Shown here piece after piece: positions 51,722 through 60,592 of a DNA stretch of 64,000 nucleotides. A program made the translations under genes and the position numbers. The notes under the pieces were generated by a model. The model did not search any database, was not told where the DNA came from, and saw only the letters and a list, made by a program, of their open reading frames with translations. Position 1 is the stretch's first letter, and each line of letters begins with the position of its first letter. Source of the stretch: Streptomyces sp. Root1304 (lineage in GTDB: Bacteria > Actinomycetota > Actinomycetes > Streptomycetales > Streptomycetaceae); assembly GCF_001426405.1 (NCBI RefSeq), contig NZ_LMEP01000012.1, positions 696,707 to 760,706 on the forward strand, written 5' to 3'.

Positions 51722-52759
51722 ATGTCCCTCCGCCGCCGCGGCACCGCCGCCGTCGTCGCCCTCGCCGCCGCGCTCTCGCTCGCGGCCTGCGGAGGAGGCG
51801 ACGGAGGATCCGACGCCTCCACCAAGGAGGACACGACCAAGAAGAAGGACGTGGCCACCGGCGGCAAGGACTTCGGCGACGCCGCCGCCAAGACCGCGGC
51901 CATGGGCACCGACGCGAAGCCCGGCCAGTTCCCGCGCACCCTCACCCACGCCCTCGGCACGACCGAGCTGAAGGCCGCCCCCAAGCGGGTCGTCGTCCTC
52001 GACGTCGGCGAGCTCGACAACGTCGTCTCCCTCGGCATCAAGCCCGTCGGCTACGCCCCCTCCGAGGGCGACGACGGCATCCCCGGCTACCTCGCGAAGG
52101 ACGCCGGCAGCCCGAAGTCCGTCGGCACCATCAACAACCTCAACCTGGAGGCCATCGCCAACCTCCAGCCCGACCTGATCCTCGGCAGCCAGCTGCGCGC
52201 CGCCGACAAGTACGACGAGCTGTCGAAGATCGCGCCGACCGTGTTCTCCATCCGCCCGGGCTTCACCTGGAAGGAGAACTACCTCCTCAACGCCGCCGCG
52301 CTCGACAAGACCGCCGAGGCGAAGGCCGAGCTCGCCGCGTACGAGACCAAGGCGAAGCAGCTCGGTGCCGACATGGGCGCGAACAAGCCGACGATCTCGA
52401 TGGTCCGCTACCTCCCCGGCAAGATCCGCCTCTACGCCAAGGCCTCCTTCATCGGCACGATCCTGGAGGACACCGGCCTGCCCCGGCCGAAGAACCAGCA
52501 GATCGACGAGCTGGCCGCCGAGATCAGCCCCGAGAAGATCGACGAGGCCGACGCCGACTGGATCTTCACCGGCGTCTACGGCGACGCCAAGGCCACCAAG
52601 AAGGACACCGCCCAGGCCAACCCGCTCTGGAAGAACCTCGAGGCCGTGAAGGCCGGGCGGGCCAAGGACGTCCCGGACGAGACCTGGTACCTGGGCCTCG
52701 GCGTGACCGCCGCGAACAGCGTCCTCGACGACCTGCGCGCGGACCTGGTCGAGAAGTAA
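51722..52759 (+). CDS. Iron-siderophore ABC transporter substrate-binding lipoprotein
   Basis: A 345-residue class III substrate-binding protein (FhuD/FepB family). A signal peptide ends in LSLAAC (lipobox), and a Lys/Asp-rich linker follows. Then come the two lobes with KRVVVLDVGELDNVVSLGIKPVG at the start of lobe 1 (RVVVLDVGELDNVVSLGI) and LEAIANLQPDLILGS. Located on the outer membrane face, it hands ferri-siderophores to an ABC permease not encoded nearby. The iron box upstream indicates iron control. Confidence 0.92.
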   Translation: MSLRRRGTAAVVALAAALSLAACGGGDGGSDASTKEDTTKKKDVATGGKDFGDAAAKTAAMGTDAKPGQFPRTLTHALGTTELKAAPKRVVVLDVGELDNVVSLGIKPVGYAPSEGDDGIPGYLAKDAGSPKSVGTINNLNLEAIANLQPDLILGSQLRAADKYDELSKIAPTVFSIRPGFTWKENYLLNAAALDKTAEAKAELAAYETKAKQLGADMGANKPTISMVRYLPGKIRLYAKASFIGTILEDTGLPRPKNQQIDELAAEISPEKIDEADADWIFTGVYGDAKATKKDTAQANPLWKNLEAVKAGRAKDVPDETWYLGLGVTAANSVLDDLRADLVEK

Positions 52760-52821
52760 CCGGGCAGCGGCCCGGGGACCGGGCCGGACGGCGGGGCACG
52801 GAGGACAGGTAGCCTTTCCTC

Positions 52822-53640
52822 GTGCCCCGTCTGTCTGAAGTCATCGCCGAGCTCGACGCCCTCTGGCCCCCAGAGCGGGCCGAGTCCTGGGACGCCGTCG
52901 GTACCGTCTGCGGTGACCCCGACGCCGAGGTCGGCCGCGTCCTCTTCGCCGTCGACCCCGTCCAGGAGATCGTCGACGAGGCCGTCGCCCTCGGAGCCGA
53001 CCTGGTCGTCACCCACCACCCGCTCTATCTGCGCGGTACGACGACGGTCGCGGCCGGCCACTTCAAGGGCCGGGTCGTGCACGGTCTGATCAAGAACGAC
53101 ATCGCCCTGCACGTCGCGCACACCAACGCCGACACCGCCGACCCCGGCGTCTCCGACGCCCTCGCCGGCGCGCTCGGCCTCCGCGTCACGGGCCCCCTCG
53201 TCCCCGAGAACAACCTCGGCCGGATCTGCGAGCTCGACCACCCCGAGACCCTCGCCGAGTTCGCCGCCCGCGCCGCGAAGCGGCTGCCCGCCACCGCGCA
53301 GGGCATCCGCGTCGCAGGCGACCCCGGCATGACCGTGCGCCGCGTCGCCGTCAGCGGCGGCTCCGGCGACAGCCTCTTCGACGCCGTACGGGCCGCGGGC
53401 GTGGACGCCTTCCTCACCGCCGACCTGCGCCACCACCCCGTCTCCGAGGCCACGCAGCAGTCCCCGCTCGGCCTGGTCGACGCCGCCCACTGGGCGACCG
53501 AATGGCCCTGGTGCGAGCAGGCCGCCGCCCAGCTCGACGCGATCTCCGACCGTCACGGCTGGGACCTCCGCGTCCACGTCTCGAAGACGGTCACCGACCC
53601 CTGGTCCTCCCACCACACCTCTCCTGGAGCCCCCAACTGA
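52822..53640 (+). CDS. Nif3-like dinuclear metal centre protein
   Basis: A 272-residue protein of the NIF3/YbgI family, which forms hexameric toroids with a dinuclear metal site. Metal ligands appear in LVVTHHPLYLRG (about 64-75), in VAHTNADTAD and near the end in LGLVDAAHWATEW. The biochemical role of the family is unsettled. GTG 52822 starts it; its stop overlaps the next gene as CTGA. Conserved actinobacterial neighbour of the zinc-ribbon protein. Confidence 0.92.
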   Translation: MPRLSEVIAELDALWPPERAESWDAVGTVCGDPDAEVGRVLFAVDPVQEIVDEAVALGADLVVTHHPLYLRGTTTVAAGHFKGRVVHGLIKNDIALHVAHTNADTADPGVSDALAGALGLRVTGPLVPENNLGRICELDHPETLAEFAARAAKRLPATAQGIRVAGDPGMTVRRVAVSGGSGDSLFDAVRAAGVDAFLTADLRHHPVSEATQQSPLGLVDAAHWATEWPWCEQAAAQLDAISDRHGWDLRVHVSKTVTDPWSSHHTSPGAPN

Positions 53641-54380
53641 ACGCCGCGCCCGCCGACCAGATCCGCCTCCTCGACGTCCAGTCGCTGGACGTCCGCCTCC
53701 AGCAGCTCGCGCACAAGCGCCGCTCGCTGCCCGAGCACGCCGAGATCGAGTCGCTGACCAAGGACCTCACCCAGCTGCGCGACCTGCTCGTCGCCGCGCA
53801 GACCGAGGAGAGCGACTGCGGCCGCGAGCAGACCAAGGCCGAGCAGGACGTCGACCAGGTCCGCCAGCGGGCCACCCGCGACCAGCAGCGCCTGGACTCC
53901 GGCACCGTGTCCTCCCCGAAGGACCTGGAGAACCTCCAGCGCGAGATCGTCTCCCTCGCCAAGCGCCAGGGCGACCTGGAGGAGATCGTCCTCGAGGTCA
54001 TGGAGCGCCGCGAGTCCGTCCAGGAGCGCCTGGCCGAGCTGACCGAGCGGGTCTCCGCCGTCCAGGCGAAGGCCGACGACGCCACCGCCCGCCGCGACGC
54101 GGCCGAGGGCGAGCTGGACGCCGAGGCGGCCTCCGTGGCGAAGGAGCGCGGTCTCGTCGCGGGCTCCGTCCCCGCCGACCTCCTCAAGCTCTACGAGAAG
54201 CTGCGCGAGCAGCAGGGCGGCGTCGGCGCGGCCCGGCTGTACCAGCGCAAGTGCGAGGGCTGCCACATCGAGCTCAACATCACCGAGCTGAACGAGGTCC
54301 GCGCGGCCGCCAAGGACACGGTCGTCCGCTGCGAGAACTGCCGCCGGATCCTCGTCCGCACCTCGGAGTCCGGCCTGTAA
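53637..54380 (+). CDS. Coiled-coil C4-type zinc-ribbon protein with apparent CTG start
   Basis: A 247-residue protein. A long coiled coil (about 15-190; IRLLDVQSLDVRLQQLAHKR, SPKDLENLQREIVSLAKRQ) is followed by a zinc ribbon with CEGCHIE and CENCRRIL. The natural N-terminus NAAPADQIRLLDVQ begins directly after CTG 53637, behind TGGAG. The CTG overlaps the Nif3 TGA as CTGA, just as ATGA/GTGA overlaps do elsewhere. No ATG or GTG gives a sensible start. Role unknown; probable nucleic-acid or protein scaffold. Confidence 0.88.
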   Translation: MNAAPADQIRLLDVQSLDVRLQQLAHKRRSLPEHAEIESLTKDLTQLRDLLVAAQTEESDCGREQTKAEQDVDQVRQRATRDQQRLDSGTVSSPKDLENLQREIVSLAKRQGDLEEIVLEVMERRESVQERLAELTERVSAVQAKADDATARRDAAEGELDAEAASVAKERGLVAGSVPADLLKLYEKLREQQGGVGAARLYQRKCEGCHIELNITELNEVRAAAKDTVVRCENCRRILVRTSESGL

Positions 54381-55924
54381 TGCCGGCCACGACGCCTCCG
54401 CGCGAGCTGATCGTCGAGGCCGACGGGGGGTCCCGGGGCAATCCGGGACCCGCCGGTTACGGGGCGGTCGTCCTGGACCCCGTGACGGGCGAGACGCTCG
54501 TGGAGGCGGCCGAGTACATCGGCGTGGCGACGAACAACGTCGCCGAGTACAAGGGCCTGGTCGCGGGCCTCAAGGCGGCCCGGGAGCTCTTCCCCGACGC
54601 CGACGTCCACGTCCGGATGGACTCCAAGCTCGTCGTCGAGCAGATGTCCGGCCGCTGGAAGATCAAGCACCCGGACATGAAGCCGCTCGCGGCCGAGGCG
54701 GGCCGGGTCTACCCGGCCGGCCGGGTCCGCTACGAGTGGATCCCGCGCGAGCGGAACAAGCACGCGGACCGGCTGGCGAACGAGGCGATGGACGCGGGCA
54801 AGCGCGGCCGCCAGTGGGAGCCGTCGTCCTCGACGGCGGGCCTGGACGCCACGGCCGCCCGCAACGCGGCGGGCCCGCCCCCGTCCGGCCCGCCGGGCGA
54901 CGCGACGGCGGGCGCGGCACGTGCGCGCGCGGCGCTGGTGACGGGCGGGACCACGGGTCCGGGCGCGGGCACCGGCTCCGGCGGTACGGGCACGGGCGCC
55001 TGGCCCGGTGCCGTGGCACGCCCGACGGCTTCGGAGACCCTTCCGGACGAGGGCCTGTTCGCCGCCGACGAGGCCATGACCGCCTCGGGAGACTTCGAGG
55101 CGGAGGCGGGCGCGCGGGCCCTGACGGGCCACGCGGCGCGCAGCCACGCGGCCGACACGGCGCGGGCGACGGCCGAGGCCCCGGCTGCCGCCCCGGCGAC
55201 TGCTCCGGCGGCGGGCGACATCACGGCCACGGCTCCCGCCACGGTCACCGTGCCGGCCGGGACTCCCGCGCCCCGGCAGGGCTGGGCCGGACCCGACATG
55301 GGGGCGCCCGCGACCTTCGTGCTCCTGCGGCACGGCGAGACCGCCCTCACCCCCGAGAAGCGGTTCTCCGGGAGCGGGGGGAGCGACCCCGAGCTGTCGG
55401 CGGCGGGGCTTCGGCAGGCCGAGGCCGTCGCGGAGGCGCTCGCCGCGCGCGGCACGATCCAGGAGATCGTCAGCTCGCCGCTCACCCGCTGCCGCCAGAC
55501 CGCCGCCGCCGTCGCCGCCCGCCTCGGGCTCGACGTACGGATCGAGCAGGGACTGCGGGAGACCGACTTCGGCGCCTGGGAGGGGCTCACCTTCGGCGAG
55601 GCGCGCGAGCGGTACCCGGAGGACCTGGACGCCTGGCTGGCCTCGCCGAGGGCCGCGCCGACGGGCGGGGGCGAGAGCTTCGCGACCGTCGCCCGGCGCG
55701 TCGCCGCGACGCGGGACCGGCTGACGGCCGCGTACGCGGGCCGCACGGTCCTCCTCGTCACCCACGTCACGCCGATCAAGACGCTGGTCCGGCTGGCGCT
55801 CGGTGCGCCGCCGGAGTCGCTGTTCCGGATGGAGCTGTCGGCGGCGTCGATCTCGGCGGTGGCGTACTACGCGGACGGCAACGCGTCCGTACGGCTCCTG
55901 AACGACACCTCCCACCTCAGGTAG
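54380..55924 (+). CDS. Bifunctional RNase H type I / acid (alpha-ribazole-type) phosphatase
   Basis: A 514-residue fusion. The N-terminal RNase HI domain (1-150) has EADGGSRGNPGPAGYG (catalytic Asp about 15), NNVAEYKGL and RMDSKLVVEQ, and would cut RNA in RNA-DNA hybrids. A linker of about 160 residues rich in Ala/Gly/Thr follows. The C-terminal histidine-phosphatase domain begins with FVLLRHGETAL (RHG about 317) and ends with LLVTHVTPIKTLV. Mycobacterial Rv2228c has the same fusion, whose phosphatase is CobC-like. ATG 54380 overlaps the previous TAA by one base. The linker is notably long. Confidence 0.93.
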   Translation: MPATTPPRELIVEADGGSRGNPGPAGYGAVVLDPVTGETLVEAAEYIGVATNNVAEYKGLVAGLKAARELFPDADVHVRMDSKLVVEQMSGRWKIKHPDMKPLAAEAGRVYPAGRVRYEWIPRERNKHADRLANEAMDAGKRGRQWEPSSSTAGLDATAARNAAGPPPSGPPGDATAGAARARAALVTGGTTGPGAGTGSGGTGTGAWPGAVARPTASETLPDEGLFAADEAMTASGDFEAEAGARALTGHAARSHAADTARATAEAPAAAPATAPAAGDITATAPATVTVPAGTPAPRQGWAGPDMGAPATFVLLRHGETALTPEKRFSGSGGSDPELSAAGLRQAEAVAEALAARGTIQEIVSSPLTRCRQTAAAVAARLGLDVRIEQGLRETDFGAWEGLTFGEARERYPEDLDAWLASPRAAPTGGGESFATVARRVAATRDRLTAAYAGRTVLLVTHVTPIKTLVRLALGAPPESLFRMELSAASISAVAYYADGNASVRLLNDTSHLR

Positions 55925-55987
55925 GCGCGGGCGCCGCCGCGGGAAACGGGTGGCGCCGGGCGTCCGCCCCGTACCACCATCAGGTCC

Positions 55988-56863
55988 ATGACGTGGCACT
56001 TCACCGAGGACCCGGCCGTCTTCCGGGCGTCCGCGGCGGCCCTGCTGGCCGCCGACCCGACGCGTAACACCGGCGTCCTGACGCTCATGGACGCGGCGGA
56101 CCGCCTGGGCTGGTGGACCGAGCCCGGGGACGGCCGGGTCACCGGCGTCCTCGCGGTCACCGCGTCCCGCGTGGTCGTCCTCGGCACGGTGACGACGGAG
56201 GCGGCACGGGCCCTGACAGCCGGGGCGTCGGGTCAGGACCGGCCGGCCGCACACCCCCGTCTCTTCCCGCAGGGGGAGACCCCGACCGCCGTCCGGGGCG
56301 AGGCCGGGCCCGCCGAAGCCTGTGCGGCGGCGTTCGCCGAGGCCCACGAAGGGGGCTGGCACCCCGCCGTCCGGCTACGGCTCTTCCGGCTCGGTACGCT
56401 CACCCCGCCCGACCCCGCTCCCGCCGGACGCGCGCGCGTGGCCGGTCCGGACGACATCCCGCTGGCCACCGCCTGGGCACGGGAGTTCGCCCGCGACGTC
56501 GGGGAGGACACCGACGCCAGGGACTTCACCGTGCCGGTCACGGACCGGATCTCCGAGGGCCGGCTGCTCCTGTGGGAGACCCCCGGGGGCCGCCCGGTGT
56601 CGATGGCGAGCACCTCCCGCACGATCGAGGGCCAGGCCCGTATCCACCTCGTCTACACCCCGTCCACCGCTCGCGGACGGGGATACGCGGCGGGTGTCAC
56701 CACGGCGGTCAGCCGCCTCGCACAGGAGTCGGGCGCCGCCCACGTGCTGCTCTTCACGGACATCGCCAACCCCACCAGCAACGCCCTCTACCGCCGCCTC
56801 GGCTACCACCCGGTGACCGACCACCTGGACGCGCGGCTGCGGTTCACGGATCTCACCCGCTGA
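55988..56863 (+). CDS. GNAT-family N-acetyltransferase
   Basis: A 291-residue protein of the size seen in fused or two-domain GNATs. The C-terminal domain holds the acetyl-CoA motif (ARGRGYAAGVTTAVSRLA) and the closing NPTSNALYRRLGYHPV. The N-terminal part (DPARNTGVLT-like TRNTGVLTLMDAADRLGWW) resembles the substrate-side domain of Streptomyces GNATs. Acetyl acceptor unknown. Its 3' end overlaps the convergent aldolase gene by 11 bp. Confidence 0.88.
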   Translation: MTWHFTEDPAVFRASAAALLAADPTRNTGVLTLMDAADRLGWWTEPGDGRVTGVLAVTASRVVVLGTVTTEAARALTAGASGQDRPAAHPRLFPQGETPTAVRGEAGPAEACAAAFAEAHEGGWHPAVRLRLFRLGTLTPPDPAPAGRARVAGPDDIPLATAWAREFARDVGEDTDARDFTVPVTDRISEGRLLLWETPGGRPVSMASTSRTIEGQARIHLVYTPSTARGRGYAAGVTTAVSRLAQESGAAHVLLFTDIANPTSNALYRRLGYHPVTDHLDARLRFTDLTR

Positions 56864-57515
56864 CGGGCTCCCCGGAGCCGCCACGGCTTCTCCCCAGCCC
56901 CGCCGCCTCCCGTGCCAGCGCCTCCACCCGCGCCCAGTCGCGGGCGGCGAGGGCGTCGGGCGGCAGCATCCACGTACCGCCGACGCAGCCGACGTTCGGC
57001 AGGGAGAGATAGCCGGGGGCGGAGGCGCGGGAGACACCGCCGGTCGGGCAGAAGCGGGCGCCGGGGAGCGGCCCCGCGAGGGACTTCAGATACGGGACGC
57101 CGCCCGCCGCCTCGGCGGGGAAGAACTTCATCGACTCCACGCCCTGTTCGAGCAGGGCCACGACCTCCGAGGCCGTGGAGACGCCCGGCAGGAACGGCAC
57201 GCCCGACTCCCGCATCGCGGCGAGCAGCCGCCCGGTCCAGCCGGGGCTGACCAGGAACCGGGCCCCGGCGCCGACCGCGTCGGCGACCCCGGCGGCCGAG
57301 ACGACCGTCCCCGCGCCGACGACCGCCTCCGGCACCTCGGCCGTGATCGCCCGGACGGCGTCGAGCGCTGCCGGGGTCCGCAGGGTGACCTCGACGAGCG
57401 GCAGCCCGCCGGCGACCAGGGCCCGGGCGAGGGATACGGCGTCGGCGGCGTCCTCGATCACCACGACCGGGACGACGGGGGTTCCGGGGGCAAGGTCGAA
57501 CACGCTCGTCGGCAT
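56853..57515 (-). CDS. KDPG/KHG-type aldolase (Eda family)
   Basis: A 220-residue class I aldolase that splits 2-keto-3-deoxy-6-phosphogluconate or 4-hydroxy-2-oxoglutarate. It shows PVVPVVVIEDA, LPLVEVTLRTPAAL (Glu/Arg site), VVGAGTVVSAAGV, FLVSPGW, and the Schiff-base lysine in SMKFFPAEAAGG (about residue 130), with FCPTGGVS. ATG 57515 fits the spacing to GGATGAGG better than ATG 57524. No Entner-Doudoroff partner genes are in view. Confidence 0.9.
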   Translation of the reverse strand: MPTSVFDLAPGTPVVPVVVIEDAADAVSLARALVAGGLPLVEVTLRTPAALDAVRAITAEVPEAVVGAGTVVSAAGVADAVGAGARFLVSPGWTGRLLAAMRESGVPFLPGVSTASEVVALLEQGVESMKFFPAEAAGGVPYLKSLAGPLPGARFCPTGGVSRASAPGYLSLPNVGCVGGTWMLPPDALAARDWARVEALAREAAGLGRSRGGSGEPVSG

Positions 57516-57589
57516 GGGCCTCATCCTGCCCACGAAGGAACGCCCCACGCAACGAGCGTTGCGCAGGGCGCAATGAACCCTGGGTTCCC

Positions 57590-58357
57590 CTAGTGGATCT
57601 CGTCCACCAGCACGTCGAGCGCCCCCGGCTTCCCGGTCTCCTCCACCACGTACCCCAGGTCCCGCAGCGCCTCCACCAGCTCCTCCGGCGAACCCGGCAC
57701 CGCGCCGGCCTCAAGCAGGCTCCGCGCGATCCGGCCCTTGGACGCCTTGTTGAAGTGGCTGACCACCTTCCGGGTCGGCGCGTGCAGCACCCGTACCGTC
57801 GCGGTCCGCGCCGCCACCTCGCCCTTCGGCTTCCACGCCGACGCGTACGCCGACGAGCGCAGGTCGAGCACCAGACCGTCACCGGCCGCCTCGGGCAGCA
57901 CGGCGGCCATCGCGTTCCGCCAGTGCCCGCCGAGCGCGCCGAGCCCCGGCAGCCTGACCCCCATCGAGCAGCGGTACGAAGGAATCCGGTCGGTCACCCG
58001 GACCGCGCCCCACAGCCCCGAGAACACCAGCAGGGACCGCCCCGCGCGCCGCTTCGCCGCCGCGTCCAGGGTCGCCAGACCCAGCGCGTCGTACAGCACG
58101 CCCGTGTAGATCTCCCCGGCGGGCCGCGCGCCCGCCGTCCGCAGCTCCACGTTCTTCGCGACCTCGCCGCGCAGGCCCTCGCTCAGCCCGAGCACCTCGC
58201 GGGCCTTCTCCTCGTCGGCCGCGCACAGCTCGACCAGCTCGTCCAGGACGGCCGCCCGCGCCTCGGCGAGCCCCGGCAGGGACAGCGACTCCGGCTTGAG
58301 CGGCGCCCCGCGCCCCGAGGAGGCCTTGCCCTCGGAGGGCGGCAACAGCACGAGCAC
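57590..58357 (-). CDS. yaaA: Peroxide stress protein YaaA (UPF0246)
   Basis: A 255-residue cytoplasmic protein of the YaaA/DUF328 family. It begins LVLLPPSEGKA and contains YTGVLYDALGL, LVFSGLWGAVRVTDRIPSYR and VVSHFNKASKGRIAR, all family signatures. In E. coli YaaA lowers free iron during hydrogen peroxide stress and binds DNA. GTG 58357 start. Divergent from the RNB ribonuclease gene. Confidence 0.92.
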   Translation of the reverse strand: MLVLLPPSEGKASSGRGAPLKPESLSLPGLAEARAAVLDELVELCAADEEKAREVLGLSEGLRGEVAKNVELRTAGARPAGEIYTGVLYDALGLATLDAAAKRRAGRSLLVFSGLWGAVRVTDRIPSYRCSMGVRLPGLGALGGHWRNAMAAVLPEAAGDGLVLDLRSSAYASAWKPKGEVAARTATVRVLHAPTRKVVSHFNKASKGRIARSLLEAGAVPGSPEELVEALRDLGYVVEETGKPGALDVLVDEIH

Positions 58358-58433
58358 GGTGGTTCTCCTTCGTCGGTACGGGAGGGGGTGCGGCCCCGAA
58401 GGCCCAGCGTACGAGGTACGGGGCGGGGGCCCC

Positions 58434-58481
58434 TACGGGCGGCCCGGCCGGGTCCCGTACGGGCGGCCCGGCCGGGTGCCG
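58434..58481. repeat. Two 24-bp direct repeats upstream of the RNB gene
   Basis: 58434-58457 and 58458-58481 differ at one base; each contains TACGGGCGGCCCGGCCGGGT with a GGCCCGGCC-type palindrome. They lie in the divergent region between yaaA and the RNB gene and may be paired operator sites or a simple duplication. Confidence 0.6.
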
Positions 58482-58528
58482 TCCCGTTACGAAATGCCGC
58501 ACCTCCCCCCTCCCCATACGCTCGGTCC

Positions 58529-59971
58529 ATGCCCCGCCGCCACATTCACGTGACCGGCGCAGCCGAGGCTCCGCTGCGGGCCGCCCTGCGCGCACTCCGT
58601 ACCGAGCTCGGCGTCCCCGAGGACTTCCCGCCGGCCGTCCTCGCCGAGGCCGCGGCCGTGGCCAAGAACCCCCGGCTCCCCTCGTACGACGCCACCGATC
58701 TGCCCTTCTTCACCGTGGACCCGCCCACCTCCACCGACCTCGACCAGGCCATGCACCTGGCCCGCCGGGCCGACGGCGGCTACCGCGTGCACTACGCCAT
58801 CACCGACGTCGCCGCCTTCGTCGTCCCCGGCTCCGCCCTCGACGCCGAGGCCCACCGGCGCGTCCTCACCCTCTACTTCCCCGACGGCAAGGTCCCCCTC
58901 CACCCCGCCGTGCTGTCCGAGGGCGCCGCCAGCCTCCTCCCGGGCGAGCCCCGCCCCGCGCTCCTGTGGCGGATCGACCTCGACGCCGAGGGCCGCCGCG
59001 TCGCCACCGACGTCCGCCGCGCCCTCGTCCGCAGCCGGGCCAAGCTCGACTACGCGGGCGTGCAGCGGCGGATCGACACCGGTACGGCGGAGGAACCGGT
59101 GGCCCTGCTCCGCGAGGTCGGCCGGCTCCGCGAGACCCTCGAAGCCGAACGCGGCGGGATCTCCCTCAACGTCCCCGAACAGGAGATCGTCGAGCAGGAC
59201 CACACCTACTCGCTCGCGTACCGGGCCCCGCTCCCCGCCGACGGCTGGAACGCCCAGATCTCCCTGCTCACCGGCATGGCCGCCGCCGACCTCATGACCG
59301 CGGCGGGCACCGGCATCCTGCGGACCCTCCCCACCGCCCCCGACGGCGCCGTCGCCCGCCTGCGCCGTTCCGCGCAGGCCCTCGGCGTCGACTGGCCGCA
59401 CCACGTCTCGTACGCCGACGTCGTCCGCGCCGCCGACCCCACCGACCCGCGCCAGGCCGCGTTCCTCCAGGAGTGCACGACCCTGCTGCGCGGCGCCGGG
59501 TACACGGTCTTCACCGACGGCCACATCCCCACCCCGGCGATGCACGCGGCCGTGGCCGACGAGTACACCCACTGCACCGCACCGCTGCGCCGCCTCGTCG
59601 ACCGCTACGCGGGCGAGCTGTGCCTGGCGGCGGTCGCGGGCGACGAACCGCCCGAGTGGGTGCGGGCCGCCCTGCCCACCCTGCCCGACGAGATGGCCGC
59701 GGGCTCGCGTCGCGCGAACACGGTGGAGCGGGAGAGCGTCGACATCGTCGAGGCGGCCCTGCTGCGGGAACGGGTCGGTGAGGTCTTCGACGCGTACGTC
59801 ATCGACGTGAAGGAACGCGAACCGGCGGTCGGCACCGTCCACCTGGACGACCCGGCGGTCGTCGCCCGCATCCAGGGCGGTACGACCCGGCTGCCGCTGG
59901 GCGAGTGGCTGCGGGTCAGGCTGGCGGAGGCGGACCCGGGGACGGCGAAGGTGCTGTTCGCGCCCGCGTGA
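58529..59971 (+). CDS. RNB-domain exoribonuclease (RNase II/R-like, short form)
   Basis: A 480-residue 3'-to-5' exoribonuclease with an RNB catalytic domain. The Asp cluster is PPTSTDLDQAMHL (about 64-76), followed by YRVHYAITDVAAFV, LPGEPRPALLWRIDLD, and YTHCTAPLRRLVDRYAGELC. Cold-shock and S1 RNA-binding domains of RNase R are absent, so this is the compact actinobacterial form. ATG 58529. A GC hairpin follows the stop. Located just upstream of rnpB. Confidence 0.92.
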   Translation: MPRRHIHVTGAAEAPLRAALRALRTELGVPEDFPPAVLAEAAAVAKNPRLPSYDATDLPFFTVDPPTSTDLDQAMHLARRADGGYRVHYAITDVAAFVVPGSALDAEAHRRVLTLYFPDGKVPLHPAVLSEGAASLLPGEPRPALLWRIDLDAEGRRVATDVRRALVRSRAKLDYAGVQRRIDTGTAEEPVALLREVGRLRETLEAERGGISLNVPEQEIVEQDHTYSLAYRAPLPADGWNAQISLLTGMAAADLMTAAGTGILRTLPTAPDGAVARLRRSAQALGVDWPHHVSYADVVRAADPTDPRQAAFLQECTTLLRGAGYTVFTDGHIPTPAMHAAVADEYTHCTAPLRRLVDRYAGELCLAAVAGDEPPEWVRAALPTLPDEMAAGSRRANTVERESVDIVEAALLRERVGEVFDAYVIDVKEREPAVGTVHLDDPAVVARIQGGTTRLPLGEWLRVRLAEADPGTAKVLFAPA

Positions 59972-59989
59972 GCGCCCTCACGAGGGCGC
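59972..59989. terminator. Hairpin after the RNB ribonuclease gene
   Basis: GCGCCCTC and GAGGGCGC arms (8 bp) with a 2-base loop immediately after the stop codon. No U tract. Confidence 0.5.
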
Positions 59990-60061
59990 GCGGGTCGTCG
60001 GCGTGCACCCTGAGGGTGCGTACGGGCCGGGGCGGGCCGAGGAACCCTCGTCGTCGGCAGG

Positions 60062-60091
60062 GTCAAGCGCGCGGCCCCCGACGGGTAGCAT
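60062..60091 (+). promoter_or_regulatory. Probable rnpB promoter
   Basis: GTCAAG (60062-60067 region) and TAGCAT (60086-60091), about 18-19 bases apart, lie just before the 5' end of RNase P RNA at about 60103. Confidence 0.5.
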
Positions 60092-60102
60092 GGTCGGCAC
60101 GG

Positions 60103-60505
60103 CAGACGAGCCGGGCGGGCGGCCGCGTGGAGATCCTCGGATCTTCCCGAGGAACGTCCGGGCTCCACAGAGCAGGGTGGTGGCTAACGGCCACCCGGGG
60201 TGACCCGCGGGACAGTGCCACAGAAAACAGACCGCCGGGGACTTCGGTCCCCGGTAAGGGTGAAACGGTGGTGTAAGAGACCACCAGCGCCTGAGGTGAC
60301 TCAGGCGGCTAGGTAAACCCCACTCGGAGCAAGGTCAAGAGGGGACACCCCGGTGTCCCTGCGCGGATGTTCGAGGGCTGCTCGCCCGAGTCCGCGGGTA
60401 GACCGCAGGAGGCCGGCGGCAACGCCGGTCCTAGATGGATGGCCGTCGCCCCGACGACCGCGAGGTCCCGGGGCACAGAACCCGGCGTACAGCCCGACTC
60501 GTCTG
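60103..60505 (+). ncRNA. rnpB: RNase P RNA (bacterial type A)
   Basis: The ribozyme that removes tRNA 5' leaders. The P1 stem forms from CAGACGAG (60103-60110) and CTCGTCTG (60498-60505). Conserved core pieces are present in order: GAGGAACGTCCGGGCTCC, ACAGAGCAGGGTGGTGGC, CCACAGAAAACAGACCGCC, GGTAAGGGTGAAACGGTG, GTAAGAGACCACC, and near the end ACAGAACCCGGCGTACAG. Length about 403 nt, normal for high-GC actinobacteria. Confidence 0.96.
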
Positions 60506-60521
60506 TCGGCCCACGTGGGAG

Positions 60522-60561
60522 GAGCCCCGCCGCACCCGGAAACGGGAGTGCGGCGGGGCTC
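60522..60561 (+). terminator. rnpB terminator
   Basis: Perfect 14-bp stem GAGCCCCGCCGCAC / GTGCGGCGGGGCTC with a 12-base loop, followed by TTCTCC, 16 bases after the rnpB end. It also serves the convergent DUF1203 gene. Confidence 0.88.
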
Positions 60562-60592
60562 TTCTCCGTCGTGGTGCCGGGAGCCGCGTATC

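Noticed and set aside
54380..55924. RNase H-phosphatase as part of the B12 pathway together with the ECF operon
   Set aside because: The phosphatase half is CobC-like in family, but it lies 48 kb away in a housekeeping operon with no riboswitch; a link would be speculation.
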